A program made the position numbers and the translations under genes. Positions 41,640 to 50,186 of a DNA stretch of 64,000 bases are shown here, in pieces. Numbering within the stretch: the stretch's first letter is position 1; the number at the start of each line of letters is the position of its first letter. The DNA is from a virus, in the IMG/VR virus record IMGVR_UViG_3300031673_016569, positions 1 through 64,000 of that record, one strand, 5' to 3'. The notes under the pieces are model-generated. The model did not search any database. It worked only from the letters and a program-made list of their open reading frames with translations, and was not told the DNA's origin.

Positions 41640-42332
41640 CTAAGTGAAAAAGGCTTTTCGTTGCTCGGGCGATTGGAAGCGAGAGTGCGCGGCGTCTCGA
41701 ATCGAAGTTGGCAGCGAGTGCCAGTTTGTAACGTGGATGGCTAGCAGAATGTCATTGAGATATTCTGATACTTCATACGCTACGTTAGCGCATTCTATGC
41801 ACCCTGCTTCTGATACAACCATGTCCTTCAAGTTGATAACTTGAGGCAAGACTGGTTCACTCTGCGCGTGAATGTGTGCCGATAACAGGCGATAAGGGTC
41901 TGGCTCTTTTCGTGTAGCGATTTCCCGTAGCAGACCGAATCTTGCCCCAAATCTAGGATTATTTGCTTCTAGGTACTGAAGGAGCTCCTTCTTCAGCTTA
42001 AATCCGTCCGCAGTGAGGTTGACATGCTCCCATTCAACGGCATGATCCTTGAAATAAAGCCATGCCAACAATAGGTCGATTTGTCCCCGTAAAGAGAAGA
42101 GCGTTTGTCGAAGTAATCCAAGAGATAACGCCCCAGCAGCCTCTCGGATTGATGAACCCACCGCGAGGAGCAGTTGATCTCCGATTTTGGTCAGGTGGAA
42201 CGAGGTAAGATATTGAACCCAGTGAATCAAGAGCACAGATTTGTTTTCGACCGCTGCGGACATCACTTCGCCGTAGGCCGTCGAGAAATTAGTCGTGGCC
42301 TGTCGCAGTTCCGAAGTTTGACTCGCGTGCAT
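41640..42332 (-). CDS. HEPN-like protein of the ParA cassette
   Basis: 230 residues, almost entirely helical. The element YRLLSAHIHA contains an R-x4-H arrangement like the catalytic motif of HEPN RNases, and the preceding LLRQTLFSLRGQIDLLLAWLYFKDHAVEW has the helical pattern of HEPN-type proteins. I infer a possible RNase effector. Lower GC than the surrounding phage genes suggests separate acquisition. Six bases after the 153-residue gene. Confidence 0.5.
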   Translation of the reverse strand: MHASQTSELRQATTNFSTAYGEVMSAAVENKSVLLIHWVQYLTSFHLTKIGDQLLLAVGSSIREAAGALSLGLLRQTLFSLRGQIDLLLAWLYFKDHAVEWEHVNLTADGFKLKKELLQYLEANNPRFGARFGLLREIATRKEPDPYRLLSAHIHAQSEPVLPQVINLKDMVVSEAGCIECANVAYEVSEYLNDILLAIHVTNWHSLPTSIRDAAHSRFQSPEQRKAFFT

Positions 42333-42338
42333 GGTTGC

Positions 42339-42800
42339 TTACTTAAGTCGCCAGTCGGACGGCCGCTCGTGAACAAACCTATTCCTTATGCTCGTGGCCA
42401 GATGGAGCAATTCCTTTTCTGGAAAAATGCTCGTGAGTTTGTGGATCCACAATTGGAAACCCTTGCGTGATTCAGGGGGGACGGGCTTCTCCGGGAATCG
42501 TTGCCGTAGTTCGGTAGTCAGCAGCGCTACTGCTTCGAGTTTGGGCAATGCTGTTTCGTGAATTAGCAGCCGCTCAATCTTTTCTTCAATATCACTAGGC
42601 GGTCCCGACTGTGTCGGAGAAGGGATATCATATGGCGTCGGGTGCGAAATATCCGAGAGCAATTGCCTCATGGACATGACGTCTTCTGTGAACTGTTTGG
42701 GGCCGAGTTGGCAGATGGATCGCGCGAACTCAGCGAAATCACGTTCGCCAAAACCGGATGCGGCGAGCAGCTTAGAGAGCTGCAGGTAGCTAATCTTCAT
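42339..42800 (-). CDS. Middle gene of the ParA cassette, function unknown
   Basis: 153 residues, helical, with no known family. ATGA overlap with the ParA-like gene indicates translational coupling. A charged centre and a C-terminal WIHKLTSIFPEKELLHLATSIRNRFVHE stretch (ends RFVHE) is reminiscent of HEPN-type C-terminal helices as well, but too weak to call. Confidence 0.5.
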   Translation of the reverse strand: MKISYLQLSKLLAASGFGERDFAEFARSICQLGPKQFTEDVMSMRQLLSDISHPTPYDIPSPTQSGPPSDIEEKIERLLIHETALPKLEAVALLTTELRQRFPEKPVPPESRKGFQLWIHKLTSIFPEKELLHLATSIRNRFVHERPSDWRLK

Positions 42801-43684
42801 ACCAATCCTAGTGAGTGACCAAGCTCATTGACAATAGCAGTTATTCGTGGAGTAACGCGCCAGCTTTGCCCCTGCTTGTCCGTTGCGAATCCAGTATACC
42901 CGACCGTCGCTTCCAACACTCTTGACGTGTGAAGGGTGTTTGCAAGCGTGATCGGGCCGAAATCGGGATCGCTGCGAAGCGTGTTCTCAACCGTGGGATC
43001 GTATCCCGATGTTTTGACGCCGTTTAACAGCACAATGAGTTCAGGCTTTTTGGCTAACTGCGGCAGTTCAACTATGAACCGATTCAGCATCTTTAGCCCC
43101 AGCATCGAGTACCGATCGGGGCGCACGGGAACCAGAACGTGAGTTGCTGCTTGCAGTGCGCAGATCGTCATGAATGAACTGCTGGGATTGCAGTCAATAC
43201 ATATCAGGTCCCTTTCCTCTTTAGCGTTTTCGATGAATTTGAGAAAGCGATCCTTAACAGGGTGTAGTACCTTCCCGTCACTAATCATTGAGTATTTGAC
43301 AAGATCAAAGTCGCCAGGAATGAGGAGCAGGTTTATCTCTGGCGTCGTATTGATGAATCGCCGAAGTCGAGCTGATACAGCGTCCAAGCTCGGGGGCGGT
43401 CCAAGGTTGCTGCTGACTTTGAAAATGGAGGGTGCAGCGTTGTCTTCCATGACCGTGAAAACTGTCCGTCCCTCGTTCTTGTAATTCTCGTAGTCGGTCT
43501 GAGAAATGACCGCTTGTGTGAGATTGAACTGCGGATCAAAATCAACAAGCAAGACGCGCTTTCTTAGATGCGAGTAGAGATGTCTGAACACATGCGCTGA
43601 GATTGTCGTTTTTCCCACCCCTCCTTTCATATTGAGAACAGCCACTACGGGGCAGGGTTTCTTCTTTGGTGATTTAGTTGACAA
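42797..43684 (-). CDS. ParA-like ATPase
   Basis: 295 residues from a TTG at 43684, with AAGGAGG eight bases upstream; a longer ATG start (43747) has no ribosome site. Deviant Walker A KGGVGKTT at residues 20-27, switch I-like LLVDFDPQFNLT, and Walker B DLICIDCNPSSS. No ParB or centromere-like repeat is next to it; instead it heads a three-gene lower-GC cassette with two helical proteins. It could be partition or a defence-type switch. Confidence 0.85.
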   Translation of the reverse strand: MSTKSPKKKPCPVVAVLNMKGGVGKTTISAHVFRHLYSHLRKRVLLVDFDPQFNLTQAVISQTDYENYKNEGRTVFTVMEDNAAPSIFKVSSNLGPPPSLDAVSARLRRFINTTPEINLLLIPGDFDLVKYSMISDGKVLHPVKDRFLKFIENAKEERDLICIDCNPSSSFMTICALQAATHVLVPVRPDRYSMLGLKMLNRFIVELPQLAKKPELIVLLNGVKTSGYDPTVENTLRSDPDFGPITLANTLHTSRVLEATVGYTGFATDKQGQSWRVTPRITAIVNELGHSLGLV

Positions 43685-43915
43685 GGCAAGGTCCTCCTTG
43701 AGGGGCTCACCGCAATTATGCCGGGGTCGGTACCGCGCCCATTGCACTAACGCGGGGACCTGAATACAAAGCTACTCTCTCAGAGGGTAAAGGGCAAATA
43801 GCGTGGCCTGCCAAATCTGGCAAACCGAGACTGCATTACATGCTCGACAAGACGCGGCACGCCGCGCGGGTGAACTGATGGCGGCGAAGCCACAGGACGT
43901 TCTACCGCAGCCTGA

Positions 43916-44251
43916 TCAGACGATTGGGAAGCCATCCAGCCCGATATAGCGTTTAGGTTTGACCGTCTTGCCTTGTTCCTCCTGCGTCTTGACGACATGG
44001 CAATCGGAATTGATCGCCTGCAGGTTGTTCGGGTGTTCAGTCCTCGCCTTGCTCCAGCCTAGCGCTTGAGCGGTCGCCCGGCTGACGATGTGGTCGACCT
44101 CGGTCGCGAGCGTAGTGCAGCCCTCCGCCTGGCAATGTCGGCATTGGCACAGGTGGCCGTCGCGCTCGAGCACCAGCTTGCGCACCTTGTCCCATTCAGC
44201 GCCGTATCCGCGCTTGTGGCGTGACTCAGTGGGCCAGTTAGATCGACTCAT
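43916..44251 (-). CDS. Phage HNH endonuclease
   Basis: 111 residues from the ATG at 44249-44251. RHKRGYGAEWDKVRKLVLERDG and C-x-x-C pairs (CQCRHC) precede TEVDHIVSRA and NNLQAINSDCHVVKT, the HNH core. Small phage HNH enzymes of this kind assist terminase in cos cleavage, but here the gene lies 14 kb from terS. A start 63 bases upstream is possible; no ribosome site favours either. Confidence 0.8.
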   Translation of the reverse strand: MSRSNWPTESRHKRGYGAEWDKVRKLVLERDGHLCQCRHCQAEGCTTLATEVDHIVSRATAQALGWSKARTEHPNNLQAINSDCHVVKTQEEQGKTVKPKRYIGLDGFPIV

Positions 44252-44355
44252 CAAAGCGCCAAGAATAAAAAGCCGCGACAGCCCGGAATCGAGCAGCACG
44301 GCGAAGGCCGCCAAGGGGAGGATGGCGGCAATGAAGAATGAGACTTTGGAAATGC

Positions 44356-44380
44356 AAAAGGCCCGCTTGCGCGAGCCTTG
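44356..44380 (-). terminator. Rho-independent terminator (minus strand)
   Basis: AAGGC-T-CGC, loop GCAA, GCG-G-GCCTT, then TTTT. It would end transcripts from the Xre gene region. Confidence 0.6.
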
Positions 44381-44416
44381 GTCACAGTTCTACAACTTAG
44401 CTGAGATTGCACTATA

Positions 44417-44435
44417 TTCCGCATCGTTTGCGGAA
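44417..44435. promoter_or_regulatory. Operator-like palindrome
   Basis: TTCCGCA-TCGTT-TGCGGAA, overlapping a TATATT -10-like element. Such sites are bound by small HTH repressors, but no gene starts right beside it, so this may be a relic. Confidence 0.35.
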
Positions 44436-44870
44436 GTCAAGTTTTCGTCACTCTAGGTAGCGTCTCGATCTAAATTCGAATGTCGGATTTTGGCCATCAA
44501 GAGCGCTGGTAAGTCAGAGGAGTTGCCGCACAGGGCGTTCGGTCTACATTCGACAGCCGACCTTCATGAACGAATACAATATGACGGTTGATCGACCACG
44601 ATGTCGCCGTTGAAACTGCAGCGGATCTACGTCTGCTATGGGTTCTTACTGGGGCAATGGCGAGATGATGTTGCCGAACAGCAGCTTTGCCCTTAATGCT
44701 ATGGTAAGAGAGGACCCAAAGCTGGCATTGAGAATCATTCTTTGCACAGCCCTCCATTCCAGCGGGATCCAGCGCTCCGGCCACGGTGAAACTAGGCGCT
44801 GGAAATTGCTAAACGTCTCGCGCGACGCGGCAGAGGCAACAAAGTAGGCGCCGTTCGAGTTTCGACGAGT

Positions 44871-45185
44871 CTAGTTTGACTTACGAGCGGGCGCAGGCAT
44901 GCTTTGAATGAGAGCGCCGAGCGCGGACCGAAGCCGCGCAAACTCCGGGGAGCTTAGGCGTTGCTCGACAAGTCGGGCCACCTCTTCCGGAGACATAACC
45001 GCCGCTCCCCCCGTGATAGTCATGCAGTGCATGATCACTTCGCCGGGCGGTTCGACCAACCCCTTCTCGTACTTCGATACCAAACTCTGTCCCCGCCCGA
45101 GCTCCTTGCCGAAATCCGCCTGCGTTAAGCCTCTAAACTTGCGCGCATTGCGCACGATGCTGCGAAGTTCGTTCTTGATTGGCAT
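44871..45185 (-). CDS. Xre-type regulator, probable controller of the adjacent methyltransferase
   Basis: 104 residues from the ATG at 45183-45185; a TTG start at 45242 would add 19 residues. HTH: IVRNARKFRGLTQADFGKELGRGQSLVSKYEKG near residues 10-42. Divergent from the C5-methyltransferase gene, about 90 bases apart, as controller proteins of restriction-modification systems often are. The ATGCAT repeat at 45264-45278 is a candidate operator. Confidence 0.75.
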   Translation of the reverse strand: MPIKNELRSIVRNARKFRGLTQADFGKELGRGQSLVSKYEKGLVEPPGEVIMHCMTITGGAAVMSPEEVARLVEQRLSSPEFARLRSALGALIQSMPAPARKSN

Positions 45186-45236
45186 GACAGAAGGTCGTGG
45201 GTCTAGTTTTGTTGATTTCAGCAGCTTAGAATAGTC

Positions 45237-45265
45237 TTGCAACGCCTATTTTACAAGCGTAATAT
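45237..45265 (+). promoter_or_regulatory. Promoter of the C5-methyltransferase gene
   Basis: -35 TTGCAA (45237-45242), 17-base spacer, -10 TAATAT (45260-45265). The predicted transcript start is close to 45272, right at the ATG codon at 45273, which suggests a leaderless message. Confidence 0.55.
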
Positions 45266-45278
45266 GCATTTTATGCAT
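45264..45278. promoter_or_regulatory. Operator candidate, ATGCAT-TTT-ATGCAT
   Basis: Two palindromic ATGCAT hexamers spaced by TTT overlap the -10 element, transcript start and start codon of the methyltransferase. Binding here would block its expression. Confidence 0.4.
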
Positions 45279-46262
45279 AAACCAAAAGTAGCAGAGATCT
45301 TTTCGGGGGCGGGCCTGTTCGGTGCTGCCTTTAAAGATCTGGGATTTGATACGATCTACGCGGCCGAGCTCAACGCCCGCGCCGTCGCGTCTTTCAATCG
45401 GAACGTGGCACCGGTGGCCGAGGTACGCGATGCCCGTGGCGTGCGTACGGATGTGCGGTGTGACATTCTATTAGCTGGCCCGCCGTGCCAAGGGTTCAGC
45501 ACGCAGAGCGCCTGCAACCCGAGCGCGCACGCCGCAACGGCAAGAAAACGAAACAAACTGTCTCTCATAGTTAGCGACTGGGCTGCCGCCACTCGGGCGA
45601 ACGTAGTCGTCATAGAAAACGTACCGAAGTTCTTTCAATCTTGGCACTGGTCTCGCCTGCGCCGCGTCATGGAGTTGCTCGGATACGAGTGTGCAGAGTG
45701 GATATTGCGTGCTGAACTCTATGGTGCGCCCCAGCTTCGGACGCGAGCGTTCGGCGTCTTCTCGAAGCTCGGATTGCCGCCGGCGCCGAAGCCCACGTTA
45801 AATTCGCCTGCCACCGTGCGGGATGCTTTCAAAGGTCTGCCGGTGGAACCAGACAATTCAGGAATGCACGTCGCTCCTGCGCCATCCGCAATAGCGCTAT
45901 CGCGCTTCAAACACATACCTCAGTGCGGCGACAAGCGCGACGTGATGCGCGGCGCACCGGAGCTTTGCCCCCCATCATGGTTTCGCATGGGGCAGGAGGC
46001 AACGGATGTATGGGGGCGCCTAGACTATGATCAGCCATCGAACACGCTGCGGTGTGATTTCCAGAACGCGTCAAAGGGGCGCTACGTGCACCCGACTGCG
46101 CATCGCGTCATCACGCTTCGCGAGGGCGCGCGCATACAAGGTGTCCCGGATGTCTGGCGTTTTGAAGGCATGCGAACCCACGTCGCAGAGCAGATCGGCA
46201 ACGGGGTGCCGCTCCCGTTAGGCAGAACGGTCGCACGCGCAGTCAAGCGTTTGTTCAGCTAG
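45273..46262 (+). CDS. DNA cytosine-5 methyltransferase
   Basis: 329 residues from the ATG at 45273 (another at 45264). All main motifs are present: I FSGAGLFGAAF, IV LLAGPPCQGFSTQ with the catalytic Cys, VI VIENVP, VIII QLRTRAFGVF and X EQIGNGVPLPLGR. It belongs to a locus with a GHKL-ATPase/nuclease and Vsr on the other strand, overlapping the former by eight bases tail to tail. Methylation specificity cannot be read from sequence. Likely protects the host from the partner nuclease. Confidence 0.93.
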   Translation: MHKPKVAEIFSGAGLFGAAFKDLGFDTIYAAELNARAVASFNRNVAPVAEVRDARGVRTDVRCDILLAGPPCQGFSTQSACNPSAHAATARKRNKLSLIVSDWAAATRANVVVIENVPKFFQSWHWSRLRRVMELLGYECAEWILRAELYGAPQLRTRAFGVFSKLGLPPAPKPTLNSPATVRDAFKGLPVEPDNSGMHVAPAPSAIALSRFKHIPQCGDKRDVMRGAPELCPPSWFRMGQEATDVWGRLDYDQPSNTLRCDFQNASKGRYVHPTAHRVITLREGARIQGVPDVWRFEGMRTHVAEQIGNGVPLPLGRTVARAVKRLFS

Positions 46263-48456
46263 TTAGACTTCTCCGCGCAGGAATACTGGCCGCCGCATTT
46301 GCCGTTGGACGAGCGGGTATCACCGTTTTGAGCGCGCTCTCGTCCGGAAGGTCAGCCTCAAGTGTCTCAATTTCCTCAACGTGAACCCGCAATGCGGTTT
46401 CCACCAACTGGTTAAGGTCCCGAACCTCCCACATCGTCTGCGGTCCGGCTGTTTCTTCCTCTTTACGTAACTGGTAGACGCCCTCCGCCATAGACTTTGC
46501 ACTACCGCGCCGACCGATGAGCGCGCCTCGCACTGTGATCTTCCGACCCAGTTCCGCTTGCAGTTCGTCTGACACGCGGTCCATGTAGTACTTTAGCTGG
46601 TTCAAATGCTCGAACTCGAGTGCGATGCTTGGACTCTTCAACTCGACTACTACCACGTCGCCGTTTCCTTGCGAGTGCGCTGGTCCCATGATGAACACCA
46701 GGTCCGGACGCTTCTTTTCCCGTTCGGGCTTGGCCCCACCTTCCGGTTCAGCGAACCTATCCACTGCCAACACCTTCGCAAGCCGTGCGTAGACCTGCGT
46801 CAAGTTGTTGTCAGACGCCACATACTTGCCGAACTCCGCACGCAGCAGCCACGGCGCTTTTTTTAGCAGGCCGTGAAGTTCAGCCTCGATGCCTTTCTTC
46901 TCCCAAAGTTGATCGCCTTTCTTAATCAACATCTCAAGCGCGGTGATTCCCGATTTCCGTCCGCGGTAAAGCTTAAGTGCGTCGCTCTTTTCAATCGTGC
47001 CCAGTTCACGTAGCGCATCGGCGACTTGCTGCACCGTCGTTGCGTCGCTTCCGAGTTCGATGAGCCTAATAAGAACGTCGGTCGCATTCATGCAATCAAC
47101 CACGAGCGGCGCCATTTCCCGGAATTCGTTGCTGTCCGCGCCGTGGTCTGCGGCTAACCTCTTCAACAACGAGCGAGCGGGCCGCCTTGTATTTTCCGGC
47201 AAATGTTCGATAACGCGAAGCAAACCGGCCCCAGTGGGCGATCGTTTAACCTCGTCCTCGGCCTGCTGGTCGCGAAAATTTGCATGGGCAGCGACGGCTA
47301 AGCGCATTACCTCGACCACCCGATCAAGGAACAGTTGCACGACTTCGCCCTCTTTCAGTTGACTGCGGTTGGTGTTGATCAAATCAATGCCGAGGTGATC
47401 GAATGCATCCGCCTTCACGATACATTCCATATAGGAGATGTTGTGGAAACCGTGCATGCCGGTCGGCAGCCCGAACAGACTTGGCCCGGCCGCCAACCGC
47501 CCGGTGCAGTAGATGCGCGCTCCGCGCTTGCCTGCAGCTAAATTGTCGGTTCGCTTGCGGAACATCACGGCGATCTGAAAGTGTATGCGGCCGAGCGCAT
47601 CGAATTCGATGCCATCGTCAGCAAGTTCGCCAGACTTCAGGCCCGCGGGGTAGTAGAACTCGTAGTCCGCTGGCGTCTTGGTTACCTGATTGCCGTTGAG
47701 ATATATGCTGAAGTCTGATGGCAGGATGCCGAAGAAATTCTCCCTTAGCGTTTCCTCGATCGAGGTTCCGCCAAATTTGACCGCGTCGCACTTTAGACGG
47801 GAGAGGCGAACCTCCGTCCAGTGCTGCCCCTTCGGTAAGTCTTCGATGTACTTGGCAGGTATCCGAGCCGTTCCAACGTCCTCCTTGTCCTTCAGCGCAC
47901 CGTAGTCCAGCCGGAATTCCGTCGCATAGGTGGTTCCCTTGCGCTTCGTGCGGATCACAACCAGTTCGGCCGCGCCGAAGCCCGCGAGCTTACCCAGGCC
48001 TTTTCTACCCATGACTTGACGCTTGTTGTTCTCCGACTTGTTGATGGTCTCCCTCTTGAGATTTGGATCGAACCGGCGGTTCCGGTTGAACGGCAGGAAT
48101 TTCTGTTCGATGTCTTCCGGCGTCATGCCGTGGCCGTCATCGCGGATTGCAACCACGATGTTCGCTGGAAGCGGCGTAGTAAGCACGGTAAACGGCTCGG
48201 CACCTTTCGCCACAGCTTTCTTAGCGGCCGCGCGAACCGTAACCCGTGATTTCTCGATCTCCTCGAACGGGATGGATACATCGACCCTCGAAGCCTCCGC
48301 GTCATACGCATTCGCCAGGAATTCGATAAGGCATTTGCCGAGCGTTGAGTACATGTTGATGCCGAGCGCCTCCAGCATTCCGCCTTGGATCTTAATGCCG
48401 AAATCCTTCGGCTTCTCCGCGCTCTTTGGCTTCCGCATCGCGACCTTGTTACTCAC
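46255..48456 (-). CDS. GHKL (MutL/MORC-like) ATPase with C-terminal nuclease-like domain
   Basis: 733 residues from a GTG behind GGAGGAG, overlapping the vsr stop as GTGA. ATPase motifs: IEFLANAYDAEA (44-55, Mg-binding N), DDGHGM (106-111), GRKGLGKLAGFG (150-161). The C-terminal portion has a PD-(D/E)XK-like pattern, PDLVFIMGP (584-592) with VVVVELKSPS (601-610), similar to Shedu-type nucleases. GHKL ATPases of this sort with Vsr and a C5 methyltransferase were described by Iyer, Abhiman and Aravind as MORC-related restriction systems. I infer the restricting component. Confidence 0.82.
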   Translation of the reverse strand: MSNKVAMRKPKSAEKPKDFGIKIQGGMLEALGINMYSTLGKCLIEFLANAYDAEASRVDVSIPFEEIEKSRVTVRAAAKKAVAKGAEPFTVLTTPLPANIVVAIRDDGHGMTPEDIEQKFLPFNRNRRFDPNLKRETINKSENNKRQVMGRKGLGKLAGFGAAELVVIRTKRKGTTYATEFRLDYGALKDKEDVGTARIPAKYIEDLPKGQHWTEVRLSRLKCDAVKFGGTSIEETLRENFFGILPSDFSIYLNGNQVTKTPADYEFYYPAGLKSGELADDGIEFDALGRIHFQIAVMFRKRTDNLAAGKRGARIYCTGRLAAGPSLFGLPTGMHGFHNISYMECIVKADAFDHLGIDLINTNRSQLKEGEVVQLFLDRVVEVMRLAVAAHANFRDQQAEDEVKRSPTGAGLLRVIEHLPENTRRPARSLLKRLAADHGADSNEFREMAPLVVDCMNATDVLIRLIELGSDATTVQQVADALRELGTIEKSDALKLYRGRKSGITALEMLIKKGDQLWEKKGIEAELHGLLKKAPWLLRAEFGKYVASDNNLTQVYARLAKVLAVDRFAEPEGGAKPEREKKRPDLVFIMGPAHSQGNGDVVVVELKSPSIALEFEHLNQLKYYMDRVSDELQAELGRKITVRGALIGRRGSAKSMAEGVYQLRKEEETAGPQTMWEVRDLNQLVETALRVHVEEIETLEADLPDESALKTVIPARPTANAAASIPARRSLTS

Positions 48457-48872
48457 TGTTCTCCTCCATCACTAAGGAATCGTTCGAGCTTGCGTTGTAG
48501 CCGGGTGAGATCGCGCGTTTCGCATTCCCATACGACCAGCGCCTTCCAGCCCTCCCGCTTGATCTTACGAAGCGTTCTAGCGTCTCGAGCCTGGTTGCGC
48601 TCGATCTTAGCTGCCCAGTAGTCCGCTCGGGTTTTCGAGGCCGGTTTGCTGCCACATGTATGCCCGTGCCAAAAGCATCCGTGGACGAAAACCACCCGTC
48701 CAAGGCGAGGGAATACCAAATCCGGGGTACCGGGCAAATCCCGCCGGTGCAGCCTAAAGCGATAGCCTAACCGATGCGCCATGCAACGGACGATCTTCTC
48801 CGGCGCTGTATCCTTGCCACGTATGCGCGACATGATTTTGCTCCGTACGGCTGAGGAGAAGATATCGACCAT
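48453..48872 (-). CDS. vsr: Very short patch repair endonuclease
   Basis: 139 residues with full Vsr signatures: SRIRGKDTAPEKIVRCMAHR, GYRFRLHRRDLPGTPDLVF, VVFVHGCFWHGHTC and a closing VVWECE. Vsr cuts T:G mismatches arising from deaminated 5-methylcytosine and normally accompanies C5 methyltransferases, as here. Length matches the family. It is immediately upstream of, and coupled to, the GHKL gene. Confidence 0.95.
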   Translation of the reverse strand: MVDIFSSAVRSKIMSRIRGKDTAPEKIVRCMAHRLGYRFRLHRRDLPGTPDLVFPRLGRVVFVHGCFWHGHTCGSKPASKTRADYWAAKIERNQARDARTLRKIKREGWKALVVWECETRDLTRLQRKLERFLSDGGEQ

Positions 48873-49134
48873 GGACGGAATTTTGCTCCACTTCTGGACT
48901 ATCCGTCAGCGGAATAATGGCGACCGGTCGTAAGCTGGCAGGCAAGATGACGCGACCTCGGTTGAATATCGACGTGTGCGTGACGTGGCCCGCGTTGGAG
49001 TAACGCGGGGATCCACGGATACGCAGGCTATTACACGGCGCCAAGCTTGTCTATAGACTTAGACCGAAAGCAGCGGTGGGGGGCGAGCCAAACGGCTCTT
49101 CCGGGTCGGAGGCCGAAATTCAAACTGAGACACC

Positions 49135-49707
49135 TCACTCGACAATCCCGGCCGCCTTCAGCCGTCCCTCAATGTCATACCGGGCGCGCTGTTCCTGCGC
49201 TTTCAGATAGCCGATAACCCTGCTGGCATGGGCACTCGCCGTGTCCCGGTGCACGCCGGCCGCAGCAGCCGCGTCAATCAGGTTGCAATGTACGCCGAAA
49301 TAGCGCCGAACGAGGATATGCCGTAGCTGGAAATTGACCGAGCGGCCGGCCAGCGCTCCAGTGCGCACCAACTCACTGATCTTCGCGATTGCTAGCAACC
49401 ATTCCGTGTTGGGTCGAAAGCCAGAGCAGCAGGAATGCCGGCAATCGCAGGGCACCGCCCGGACAGCGAACCGAGCAACGAGTATCTGGCCGCGTATCTT
49501 GGGATCCAGGGCATCGATCTCGGCGCGGATCATGCCGGAGGTGCCGGCGCCGTCCAGACCGCCCAAACCGTGTCCTGCTGGCTTCGGGCCGCCCATCATG
49601 GTTGCCATTGCGCTCGACTTGTACTGGCCATGCATGAAGTTGAACGCAAAGGAAAGGGCGGCGTTCGTCGATCGGAACAGGGCTAGCTCTTGGGTTTCAT
49701 CCTGCAT
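49135..49707 (-). CDS. Phage Q-like antitermination/DNA-binding protein
   Basis: 190 residues from the ATG at 49705-49707, with GGAGGG five bases upstream. The opening ALSFAFNFMHGQYKSSAMA, then GLGGLDGAGTSGMIRAEI and a cysteine cluster CDCRHSCCSGFRPNTEW resemble Q-type proteins of Burkholderiales prophages. A C-terminal HTH (IDAAAAAGVHRDTASAHASRVIGYL) follows. It is the last gene of the replication operon, a normal position for a late-gene activator. Confidence 0.65.
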   Translation of the reverse strand: MQDETQELALFRSTNAALSFAFNFMHGQYKSSAMATMMGGPKPAGHGLGGLDGAGTSGMIRAEIDALDPKIRGQILVARFAVRAVPCDCRHSCCSGFRPNTEWLLAIAKISELVRTGALAGRSVNFQLRHILVRRYFGVHCNLIDAAAAAGVHRDTASAHASRVIGYLKAQEQRARYDIEGRLKAAGIVE

Positions 49708-49894
49708 TCTTTCCCTCCTCGTAATTTCTGCACCGCACCCCGATCCTGCGGCCCTTGCCGCAACTGTCCACACTTTGGCCGGCGACGGGAACCCGGATAA
49801 TCCATCCGCAGCCACGGCAGGTAACGCCTTCGATCCGCTCATAGGCATCGGCGGGGTCGCCCCACATGAACTGCGGAAGGTTCGCGCTGCTCAT
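49697..49894 (-). CDS. Small zinc-finger-like protein
   Basis: 65 residues with CRGC and CGKGRRIGVRC, four cysteines spaced for one metal site, and a hydrophobic WIIRVPV core. It overlaps the next gene by 11 bases. Small metal-binding proteins of this kind are common in phage replication operons; function unknown. Confidence 0.65.
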   Translation of the reverse strand: MSSANLPQFMWGDPADAYERIEGVTCRGCGWIIRVPVAGQSVDSCGKGRRIGVRCRNYEEGKNAG

Positions 49895-49919
49895 GCGGAC
49901 AGCTCGTGGGAGTCGCGGT

Positions 49920-50186
49920 TCATTGCAGCGTGCCGCCGTGGCGGCCGATTAGGCCGATCAGCACAAATGCGTCGAATTTCGCCGCCGGGATGCGCAGCTC
50001 GCATGTACCCTTGTCCCGGATCGGCAGCGCCGGGATCACCGGGGGCGGCGTCCGGTTTGTCCGGTTTGTCCGTTTCGGACACATTCCGGACGCCGGACAA
50101 GTACGGGTCGGTCTGTCCGTCCGGTTCCGGTTTTCTTTAGAAACCGGACCGTCGGACACCCGGCGTAGTCCCCGAGTGGCAGTCAT
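49920..50186 (-). CDS. Small protein of the replication operon
   Basis: 88 residues, coupled to the helicase by an ATGA overlap. The N-terminal half is basic and polar; the C-terminal half has RDKGTCELRIPAAKFDAFVL, a plausible folded segment. Family unknown. The ATGA coupling is the main support. Confidence 0.6.
   Translation of the reverse strand: MTATRGLRRVSDGPVSKENRNRTDRPTRTCPASGMCPKRTNRTNRTPPPVIPALPIRDKGTCELRIPAAKFDAFVLIGLIGRHGGTLQ

Larger units (their letters stand above)
44315..44870. other. Intergenic region
   Basis: About 555 bp with no supported ORF. It contains a minus-strand terminator (44356-44380) and a 7-bp palindrome (44417-44435), listed separately. The rest shows no pattern. 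Confidence 0.45.

Noticed and set aside
42339-42800. Middle ParA-cassette gene as a ParB
   Set aside because: It has no ParB-type GERR/HR motif and no HTH that I can see, so I left it unassigned.
44497-44784. 95-residue minus-strand ORF
   Set aside because: Residue composition looks random, it has no ribosome site or coupling with neighbours, and resembles no family.
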